Below, one piece after another: positions 1 to 5,869 of a stretch of DNA of 15,284 bases. Every line of letters begins with the position of its first letter. Position 1 is the first letter of the stretch. Made by a program: the position numbers and the translations under genes. Source of the DNA: Kiritimatiellia bacterium (GTDB lineage Bacteria; Verrucomicrobiota; Kiritimatiellia; RFP12; UBA1067); the NCBI GenBank assembly GCA_024405255.1, contig JAKSOY010000102.1, forward strand, positions 1 to 15,284, in the 5' to 3' direction. The notes beneath the pieces are model-generated. The model was not told the DNA's origin. It saw only the letters and a list, made by a program, of their open reading frames with translations, and ran no database searches.

Positions 1-86
1 GCCCCGGATCAGTTCCCGAACTATGTCATGTCCCGGCGGATGCAGCCTTGCGGCCTTGGCCGACGGGACATCGGATGGTATACCAC

Positions 87-111
87 AAAACCGCCGCGTT
101 TTCACGCGGCG
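87..111 (-). terminator. Terminator-like hairpin downstream of the DUF3520 remnant
   Basis: Read leftward, CGCCGCG and CGCGGCG form a perfect 7-bp GC stem around a 6-nt loop (TGAAAA). One G and then TTTT follow. It lies 33 bp past the stop of the leftward remnant at 144-371, which suits a Rho-independent terminator. The T-run is short, so efficiency is uncertain. On the plus strand the same hairpin is followed only by ATTTCG, which is weaker. Confidence 0.5.
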
Positions 112-143
112 ATTTCGTAAGGCTCTACCGGTTTCCTCTCTAA

Positions 144-371
144 TCAGGTCCGCGTGCAGAGCTGGGCGGTTTCGACAAGGCGAATGAATTCGGCCCGCAG
201 GCCGGCCTCATTGGCCCCCTTGGCGTCACGGGCACGTGCGAGGACCGCGTCGTACGAGGCCTTGCCCTTGAACGGCGAATCTTCCAGCATCAGCGCGAAC
301 TCTGCCACCGCCGAGGCAAAGCGGAAATCCTCGCTCGGTTCCCCGGTCCGCGTAATGTCCACCGCCCTCAC
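144..371 (-). pseudogene. C-terminal remnant of a VWA-domain protein (DUF3520, YfbK-like)
   Basis: The 75 codons (GTG at 369-371, stop at 144) read VDITRTGEPSEDFRFASAVA, then a segment with EFALML, DSPFKG, ASYD and RAEFIRLVE. This is the pattern I know from the extreme C-terminus of YfbK-like von Willebrand factor A proteins (DUF3520), which are normally several hundred residues long. Upstream in the same frame there are 21 codons of unrelated sequence and then a stop at 435-437, and I see no VWA domain in any frame. Only about the last 70 residues survive. It is most likely a decayed or deletion-derived gene end, although a short expressed ORF cannot be excluded. No good ribosome-binding site precedes the GTG. 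The rightward promoter at 446-474 lies just beyond the break, so a rearrangement may have joined the two. Family identity rests on motif recognition only. Confidence 0.6.
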
Positions 372-445
372 GGCCGGACACGATACAGGAGGGCGCTCGG
401 CGCATAGGATGTTGAAACAATGGGTAAACTCCAGTTACATTGCGC

Positions 446-474
446 TTGTACAAAGAGACGTAAAGGCGTATAAT
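446..474 (+). promoter_or_regulatory. Strong sigma70-type promoter for the small cysteine-rich membrane protein gene
   Basis: TTGTAC (446-451) and a perfect TATAAT (469-474) are separated by exactly 17 bp. Transcription would start near 481, giving a leader of about 15 nt before the ATG at 496. The -35 box lies within the palindrome TTGTACAA (446-453), a possible operator, but this is too short to assign a regulator. It is the best-matching promoter in the window. Confidence 0.7.
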
Positions 475-495
475 GTGCGGTACACGAAAGAGGTT

Positions 496-825
496 ATGTA
501 CAAGGTTCTCAAACAGCTGATTCATCCCACTGCCGCAAGCCGGAAGTTCCTCGCGGGACTTGGCGCGGCCTTGCTGCTGTTTGCCCTGTTCTTCTCAAGT
601 GCCTTCATCACCGTCGAGTCGGACCACGATTGTACGGGTGCGGATTGTCCGATCTGCCTGGACCTTCGGGACTGCGTCAACAGCTTCCAGCAGATGGGCT
701 CGCCTCTGCCGGTCGGTGAAATCGTTCCGGCCGAGCCGATTCTGTCTTCCACCCCCTTCTGCGCGCACACCGTGCGCGTTCCCGCCCCGACCCTCCACTC
801 GCTTCATGTAAGATTGGACGAATGA
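496..825 (+). CDS. Small single-pass membrane protein with HDCTGADCPIC cysteine motif
   Basis: This encodes 109 residues. The start at 496 is chosen because it lies about 15 nt after the predicted transcription start of the 446-474 promoter. The same frame stays open back to 154, but that part is the antisense shadow of the DUF3520 remnant. GAAAGAGG precedes the ATG by only 2 nt, so ribosome binding is unusual. Residues 1-17 are basic and 18-40 form one hydrophobic helix. The remainder is probably extracytoplasmic, with C46, C51, C54 and C60 in HDCTGADCPICLDLRDC plus C89 and H91. I recall short proteins of unknown function with a very similar HDCTGEDCPxC signature in Firmicutes and other gut bacteria, sometimes near metal-transport genes. 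Metal or redox binding outside the membrane is therefore possible but unproven. The next gene lies 68 bp downstream on the same strand. Confidence 0.75.
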   Translation: MYKVLKQLIHPTAASRKFLAGLGAALLLFALFFSSAFITVESDHDCTGADCPICLDLRDCVNSFQQMGSPLPVGEIVPAEPILSSTPFCAHTVRVPAPTLHSLHVRLDE

Positions 826-893
826 GGGACAAATGGATTCCCGCGAACCCATTGTCATAATCCCATTCAAACAACAATCTTACTCAAAGCGAA

Positions 894-1667
894 ATGAAAA
901 AACAGATTCTCGCCGGGACGGTGTGCGTCTTGGCGTTAACGGTCGTGTCGGCGGCTGCCGACTCTTCGTCCATCCCGTCCGTCCCCGAAAAGGGCCACGA
1001 ACTTGAAATGCCGTCTTTCGACGTCGGCGCATTCTATCGATCCATGAAGGTCGAACGCGGCCTCGTCGAAAACAAGGAGAGCATCTTCGGCTATGAGCTC
1101 GAAATCGAATGGTACCACATCCTCGGCGGACTCGAAAGCTGCTACGACCTGACCAACATCAACCGTCGCCGGGGGCGTTATAACGAAATCGAAAGCTTCT
1201 TCGGCCTCTGCCTGCCCTGGGGGGATTTCTCCTCAAAGGTCGCCTATGCGTACCGGGCCTGTGGCGGAGACGAGCCGGACACGCAGCTGGTCGAGCTGGA
1301 GTTCGAATACGAAACATCCGTGGTGACGCCCTTCTTCGAAGGCGAATGCGACACCCATGATGTTGCAGGCGCCCTCTACGGGTGCTTTGGCGTCAAACGC
1401 GACTGGAAAATCGCCGACTGCCTGCTCGTAACGCCCTATCTGGGCATCGGTGCCGGAAACGCCAAACGCAATCGGGCCGATTTCGACACAGACCGTACGA
1501 CCTTCCGCGAGATGTGCGCCGGTGTCGAGTTCGAGATCGAACTCGCCCCGCATCTCAAACTCGTCCCCGGCGTCGAACTCTACGACCAGTTCACCTCCAA
1601 CGCACGCCACACCTACCACAAAGGCTTCGCCGCCGTCGGCAGCTGCTGCCTCTCCCTCTCCTTCTAG
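894..1667 (+). CDS. Probable outer-membrane beta-barrel protein, cysteine-rich
   Basis: The 257-residue product begins with a clear signal peptide (MKKQ, a hydrophobic stretch at about 5-20, likely cleavage after SAAA near residue 22). The body alternates polar and hydrophobic residues in strand-sized blocks rich in Tyr, Phe and Glu, and ends in SLSF with a C-terminal Phe. Such a terminal Phe is the usual signal for outer-membrane barrel assembly. Nine mature cysteines (83, 106, 123, 152, 164, 176, 208, 251, 252) are unusual for a barrel protein. I do not recognise a named family. The ATG at 894 is fixed by the signal peptide, and the ribosome-binding site is weak. It follows the cysteine-motif membrane protein by 68 bp without a convincing promoter of its own, so the two are probably co-transcribed. 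It converges with the GH97 fusion gene, with only 8 bp between the stops and no obvious terminator. Confidence 0.75.
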   Translation: MKKQILAGTVCVLALTVVSAAADSSSIPSVPEKGHELEMPSFDVGAFYRSMKVERGLVENKESIFGYELEIEWYHILGGLESCYDLTNINRRRGRYNEIESFFGLCLPWGDFSSKVAYAYRACGGDEPDTQLVELEFEYETSVVTPFFEGECDTHDVAGALYGCFGVKRDWKIADCLLVTPYLGIGAGNAKRNRADFDTDRTTFREMCAGVEFEIELAPHLKLVPGVELYDQFTSNARHTYHKGFAAVGSCCLSLSF

Positions 1668-1675
1668 CCCCGACC

Positions 1676-4294
1676 TTACTCTGCCGACGTCAGACGAACT
1701 GTAAAACCGCCGCCCGGAGCGAGCTTCGCCGAGATCGGTTCGCCCGCCTTCACGGTGAACGTGCGACGCGTCCAATGCGTCGGCTCCTTGTCGGCATCCG
1801 GCGCGTCTTCGAACGCCTCGGCGTTCCAGGAGCCCGAACCGAGGAACTTCGTCGCCAGCGACAAGGTGCGCGGCGTCCAGTCGCCGATCGCCGCGAGATA
1901 CCACGTCTTGCCCTTGCGGCGCGCCAGGACCGCCGTCTCGCCCATCGTGCTCGGCAACGCGACGGTTTCATCCCAGACGGTGGGAACGGAGGCGATGAAA
2001 CGGGCGCATTCGGGATTCGCACGGTAGGCGCTGGCGGAATCGGCCATCATCTGAAGCGGCGCAAAGAAGAGCGTAAACAGCGCCATCTGATGAACGCGCG
2101 TGCCCTGCGTGGGGACCGTTCCACGCGCTCGCGAGGGCGCGTACGCGGCACGCGTCAGGTTGCGCATCCCGCCCGGCGTGTAGTCCATCGGCCCCGCCAG
2201 CATCCGTGTGAAGACGGCCTGGCAGTCATGGCGCGGCATCTCGTCGAACGGATCCCAACGGTGGATTTCCAAACCGAAAATGCCCTCGTAGTTGAGGATG
2301 TTCGGATACTTGCGCTCCAGACCCGTCGGCTTGAACATGCCGTGCCAGTCGATGACGAGATGGTGCTTGGCACAGGCGGCGGCGATCTCCTCGATCGAAC
2401 GCACCGCATCCTGGTCGTCGCGGTCCATGAAGTCGATCTTGAGTCCCTTCGCACCCAGGCCGGCGAGATAGGCGACGCGTTCCTCCACCTTGCCCTTGAG
2501 CTGCGACCACCCCACCCAGAGGATCAACCCCACCTTCTTTGCGGCGGCATGCGCCATGACCTTCTTGATGTCCACGGACGGACTGATCGTGAGGATGTCA
2601 TACCCCTTCGACCAGCCGGCGTCGATGAGATAGTAGGGAAGTCCGTACTCTGCCGCGAAATCAATGAAGTGAAGATACGTATCCGTGTTCGAACCGGGCC
2701 GGAACGGCACATTCGTCAGGCCGCACGAGCTCCACCATTCCCACGCGGCAAGGCCCGGCTTCACCCACGAGAAGTCGGCGTCTTTATCCGCCGGCGCGGC
2801 CAGCGCCCACACGGCATCGGCGGCTGCGAGGTCGGCCGGATTGTCGCCCAGCAGGAACACCTGCCAGGGGAGGGCACGCGAAACAGACGTCTCGGCGAAA
2901 TAGGGTTCGCGCTTCGTCACGCGCACATGCGGATCCTCCACCTGCTGTTCGGCCGGCACCTGCGACCGCCAAATGCGAACGGCATTCGGTTCGCTGTCGA
3001 AATGGACGAGATCCGCGCCCGGGTAGTCACGCAGGTCACTCTCGGTGAAGGCCGTGAACACGCCCTTGTGCTCCGTCACGAACGGCAGGTAGTAGAGCTT
3101 CTGGTTAATGGTGGCCAGCTCGCCCAACGTCGTGGGTTTGAACACCGATTCCCAGCTGTTCTGATAGCGATCGCCATGCCAGCTGCCGTTATTGGCGCCA
3201 GCCCAGCACCGCGTTTCCGTCGACGGATAGACGATGTGCGTGTCTTCGACCCTGATCTGACGGCGGCCGTCCTTTTCAAGGAACAGACGATAGGCCACCG
3301 CGTCGTTGCGGGCCTGCAGGACAATCCCCCAGCCATCGGCGAAGCGCACCGTCGTCTCATTGGCGGCGAGATCCACTTCGGACCGCTTATAGACCGGCGA
3401 CGGAACCTTCCCGGAAAGCCTGCGACGATCGACCTTCGCGATCACACAGGTACGTCCATCAGGCGCGTCATTCATCTCGCGAAACGCCATGCACGAGAAG
3501 ATCGCCGTAACCTGCGTTTCCTGATGGCGCTTGACGGCAAGTTCGACGCCTCTACGCGAAAGCGAAAGCACGATTGCGTTCTGGCGGTCGGGCGAGACGG
3601 CAAAGACCGGACGCGACGAACTCTTCCATTCGGCATCGAGCGCGGCCAGATCCTTTCCTGCCGCCTTTTCCCAGAAGTCGTCCGTATAGCGTCCAGCCCG
3701 CGCAACCGCATTGAGCCGGCGATAGATCGGCCGAGCCGGATCGCCATGACGGCGCTCGACCCAGTCGATGAAGTTCGCCGACACGCGATAGCTGTTGTCA
3801 TAGCGCGTACGCGGGTCGCGGAAGTTCGCGCGCGCCGCATGCTTTTCGGGCTCGTAGAGGAACCACCGCACATAGTCGGCCAGCCCCTCCTGCACCCAAC
3901 CCGGCGTACGCAGACGACCGCGTCCACCGCGATACGCCTGGACGACATGCACCATCTCGTGGACGACGCACCCGAGCGCCTCCCCTTCGAGGTTGCGGGC
4001 GAACCACTCGTGGTTGAGCGAGATCTCCGTCCCGGCGGTCCACGCTGGCGTGCCCCGCATCTTCTCGTTCGGCAGGAACCGGAAGCGGACCTCCTGCGGC
4101 GCCTGGAAATCGCGCGATGCGAGAAGTTCGCAAAGTTTCGGATACCACGTCTCAACGAGCGGCTTCAATTTCCCGTCCACCCAGCTCGCAAGCTCCGGGG
4201 CCTCGGCCGTATTGAATTGATACGTCGCACCCGCCACCGTCTGCATCATCACGCAGACCGCAGCCGCCACCCACATCAGCATTCTGTTTTTCAT
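1676..4294 (-). CDS. Secreted fusion: basic-secretory-protein (BSP) zinc peptidase-like domain plus GH97 glycosidase
   Basis: The protein has 872 residues. The start at 4294 gives a proper signal peptide (MKNRMLMWVAAAV, cleavage near AGA at 23) and AAAGGAA upstream; the frame is open 72 codons further but that extension is basic and not protein-like. Residues about 24-225 match the BSP family (PF04450): HEMVH at 112-116 is the HExxH zinc site, and EGLADYVRW with D140 probably gives the third ligand. Residues about 231-505 look like the GH97 N-terminal beta-sandwich (starting VSPDRQN), 506-770 the (beta/alpha)8 barrel, and the rest the C-terminal beta-domain. KIDFMDRDDQ contains D621, matching the nucleophile of retaining GH97 enzymes. 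NYEG (E670, probable calcium ligand) and GLEIH (E676, probable acid/base) follow. The 55-residue D621-E676 spacing equals that recalled for the retaining alpha-galactosidase BtGH97b. Alpha-galactosidase-like action is likely. The exact substrate is unknown. Confidence 0.88.
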   Translation of the reverse strand: MKNRMLMWVAAAVCVMMQTVAGATYQFNTAEAPELASWVDGKLKPLVETWYPKLCELLASRDFQAPQEVRFRFLPNEKMRGTPAWTAGTEISLNHEWFARNLEGEALGCVVHEMVHVVQAYRGGRGRLRTPGWVQEGLADYVRWFLYEPEKHAARANFRDPRTRYDNSYRVSANFIDWVERRHGDPARPIYRRLNAVARAGRYTDDFWEKAAGKDLAALDAEWKSSSRPVFAVSPDRQNAIVLSLSRRGVELAVKRHQETQVTAIFSCMAFREMNDAPDGRTCVIAKVDRRRLSGKVPSPVYKRSEVDLAANETTVRFADGWGIVLQARNDAVAYRLFLEKDGRRQIRVEDTHIVYPSTETRCWAGANNGSWHGDRYQNSWESVFKPTTLGELATINQKLYYLPFVTEHKGVFTAFTESDLRDYPGADLVHFDSEPNAVRIWRSQVPAEQQVEDPHVRVTKREPYFAETSVSRALPWQVFLLGDNPADLAAADAVWALAAPADKDADFSWVKPGLAAWEWWSSCGLTNVPFRPGSNTDTYLHFIDFAAEYGLPYYLIDAGWSKGYDILTISPSVDIKKVMAHAAAKKVGLILWVGWSQLKGKVEERVAYLAGLGAKGLKIDFMDRDDQDAVRSIEEIAAACAKHHLVIDWHGMFKPTGLERKYPNILNYEGIFGLEIHRWDPFDEMPRHDCQAVFTRMLAGPMDYTPGGMRNLTRAAYAPSRARGTVPTQGTRVHQMALFTLFFAPLQMMADSASAYRANPECARFIASVPTVWDETVALPSTMGETAVLARRKGKTWYLAAIGDWTPRTLSLATKFLGSGSWNAEAFEDAPDADKEPTHWTRRTFTVKAGEPISAKLAPGGGFTVRLTSAE

Positions 4295-4330
4295 CTCGTG
4301 GACATTCCTTTCTCTACAATTCTTGCTTCC

Positions 4331-4342
4331 ATTATACCACAT
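4331..4342 (-). promoter_or_regulatory. Extended -10 promoter for the BSP-GH97 gene
   Basis: The minus strand reads ATGTGGTATAAT: TATAAT (4331-4336) preceded by TGG, which fits the TGn extended -10 form. The -35 region at 17-bp spacing is TTTTCG, a poor match, as expected when an extended -10 is used. Transcription would start near 4324, leaving a leader of about 30 nt with AAAGGAA before the ATG at 4294. The 76-bp gap to the preceding gene is the largest between genes in the cluster. TGTGGTATAAT recurs before galM. Confidence 0.6.
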
Positions 4343-4370
4343 CCAAATTAGCACGAAAAGCGAAACCGTG

Positions 4371-4925
4371 TCAGACGCTGCGGATGGACGCGACGATCGC
4401 CGTTCCCACCGGCACGCCGACGGCCGCTGCAACAAGTTCCGGCACCAGGAAGACCAATCCGACCGTCGCCGCAAGTGAACACGCCACATACACGCCAAGC
4501 GGCACGGCAAACGGAATCTGCGTCATCACGCGGAAACGATTCGCCTCCACCGGTTCGACATACAACACGGCGCGGCACAGATCAAGCGGCACCGGGTGGT
4601 CGGCGATCCAGCGCGAACGCAGACTGAATGTCTTCGCCCGTTTCCCTTCGACCGTCACCCGCATCGTGCGGTCGGCGGGAAAATCCAATTCGATCCGACG
4701 ATGCGCGGTGTTGCGTCCGTCGAAGACAAGGCGCATGCGCGAGGGCCGCTCATCGAGCCGCTGCGCGATTTCCGCAAGATAGCGGGCGATGTCATCCGCA
4801 CGCGGTTCGTCCGGATCGACCCGCACACGCACGGGCAATCCCCACCGCCGAAGGCGCCACCACAGGACCGCCACGGGCGCCAACACGCTCAAAAGAAATA
4901 CCGCAAGGATCAAACCAGGCCGCAT
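4371..4925 (-). CDS. Small membrane protein of unknown function
   Basis: I do not recognise the family. The 184-residue product has an N-terminal hydrophobic helix at about 4-23, followed by WWRLRRW. A soluble segment of about 115 residues rich in Arg and Asp follows, then two hydrophobic helices (about 143-160 and 161-181) separated by VPEL, and a short basic tail. The charge pattern (RLRR after the first helix) puts the middle domain in the cytoplasm. The start at 4925 lies 16 bp inside the end of mutY, with GAAAGGTG about 8 nt upstream within mutY, so translation is probably coupled. The middle segment alternates charged and hydrophobic residues like a small alpha/beta or beta fold. No catalytic motif is visible. 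The gene probably belongs to the mutY transcript. Confidence 0.7.
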   Translation of the reverse strand: MRPGLILAVFLLSVLAPVAVLWWRLRRWGLPVRVRVDPDEPRADDIARYLAEIAQRLDERPSRMRLVFDGRNTAHRRIELDFPADRTMRVTVEGKRAKTFSLRSRWIADHPVPLDLCRAVLYVEPVEANRFRVMTQIPFAVPLGVYVACSLAATVGLVFLVPELVAAAVGVPVGTAIVASIRSV

Positions 4926-5869
4926 GACGCCAGCACCTTTCGCGTGGACGTTGCCAGCGGCACTTCACGCGGATCTTTGAAGACAGCCCCTTCTCCCGCG
5001 CGCAAGGCGGAAAGCTCGAGACGGAAATGCGAAAACACCTGCACCTGTTCCGTTGCGGGCGCCACGCGCGGCAACTCCCACAGTCCCTTCAAGAGGCCGC
5101 CCGCACGATTCTCCGCGAGGAGCACGCGCCCTTTTTCATCCGTGACGATCACACATGTCTCACGTCGGACAGGCAGCGCCTTCTTCGCCGCCTTCGTCGG
5201 ATAATCCGCCTGCGTGCCCGCCGCACGCGCCGTGCAATCCGCCGCCAGCGGACACGCCTCGCACTGCGGATTCGTCGGCGTACAGACAAGCGCCCCGAGC
5301 TCCATCATCGCCTGATTGAAGTCGCCCGGCGACACGCCCTTCATCAACGGTGCGAGCCTGTCCGCGAGCTTCTGACGCGCCGGCAGTTTGCGGAAATCGT
5401 CGTCCAGCGACCACACGCGCGCAAAGACGCGCGCCACGTTTCCATCCACCACCGGCACGGACTCGCCGTCCAAAACGCTCGCCAACGCAGCGGCCGTGTA
5501 GGGACCGACACCCGGCACCTCCGCCCAGGCGGACGCTCCCTTCGGCCACACCGCGCGTCCCGTTGCACAGATTTCCCGCGCGGCGCGATGCAGATTGCGC
5601 GCACGGGCGTAATACCCCAGTCCCTCCCAGGCCTTCAGCACCTCCTGTTCGTCCGCCGCCGCCAATGTTTCAACGGTCGGAAACTTCGCAAGGAAACGCT
5701 CGTAGTACGGCAACACGCTCGCATACGTCGTCTGCTGCATCATGATTTCACTCAACCAGCAGCCGTAGTGCGAGGGCTTCAGGCGCCACGGCATCGGACG
5801 CTTCACCTGCGCAAACCAGGTGCAGAGGCGCGTCCCGATCGAAGCCCCCTCTCTCTTCGTACGCTTCAT
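4910..5869 (-). CDS. mutY: A/G-specific adenine DNA glycosylase MutY
   Basis: MutY removes adenine mispaired with 8-oxoguanine in the cytoplasm, preventing G-to-T mutations. The start at 5869 (319 residues) is chosen because its ATG overlaps the TGA of the upstream gene as ATGA; the frame is open 58 codons earlier, but that region lies inside the HzsA-like gene. The catalytic Glu is E41 in WLSEIMMQQT. The helix-hairpin-helix is EVPGVGPYTAAA (117-128), and the catalytic Asp is D142 in VVDGNVAR. C196, C203, C206 and C212 give the C-X6-C-X2-C-X5-C pattern of the 4Fe-4S cluster. Residues about 235-319 form the MutT-like C-terminal domain that reads 8-oxoguanine (GLLKGLWELPR at 258-268). This domain is on the short side, but all key residues of the enzyme are present. 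Its place between a secreted haem protein and a membrane protein in a glycan-degradation cluster is unusual. Confidence 0.95.
   Translation of the reverse strand: MKRTKREGASIGTRLCTWFAQVKRPMPWRLKPSHYGCWLSEIMMQQTTYASVLPYYERFLAKFPTVETLAAADEQEVLKAWEGLGYYARARNLHRAAREICATGRAVWPKGASAWAEVPGVGPYTAAALASVLDGESVPVVDGNVARVFARVWSLDDDFRKLPARQKLADRLAPLMKGVSPGDFNQAMMELGALVCTPTNPQCEACPLAADCTARAAGTQADYPTKAAKKALPVRRETCVIVTDEKGRVLLAENRAGGLLKGLWELPRVAPATEQVQVFSHFRLELSALRAGEGAVFKDPREVPLATSTRKVLASCGLV

Noticed and set aside
1..120. Open plus-strand frame from the window edge to TAA at 118-120, possible gene end
   Set aside because: The translation has no recognisable family, runs through the GC hairpin, and is too short to judge without the sequence to the left.
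154..495. N-terminal extension of the small membrane protein frame
   Set aside because: This stretch is antisense to the DUF3520 remnant and lies upstream of the promoter at 446-474. The ATG at 496 is the start that fits the transcript.
1638..1650. GGCAGCTGCTGCC palindrome near the end of the barrel gene, considered as a terminator
   Set aside because: It lies inside the coding region with a 3-nt loop and no T-run after it on either strand.
1233..1904. 223-codon minus-strand frame antisense to the outer-membrane protein gene
   Set aside because: It is Gly/Arg/Glu-rich without motifs and overlaps both the barrel gene and the end of the GH97 fusion gene, so it is a shadow.
1382..4351. 989-codon plus-strand open frame, antisense to the BSP-GH97 gene
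   Set aside because: The translation is dominated by Arg, His and Pro with no domain, signal peptide or hydrophobic core pattern. It is the complementary shadow of a high-GC gene whose minus-strand product has clear motifs.
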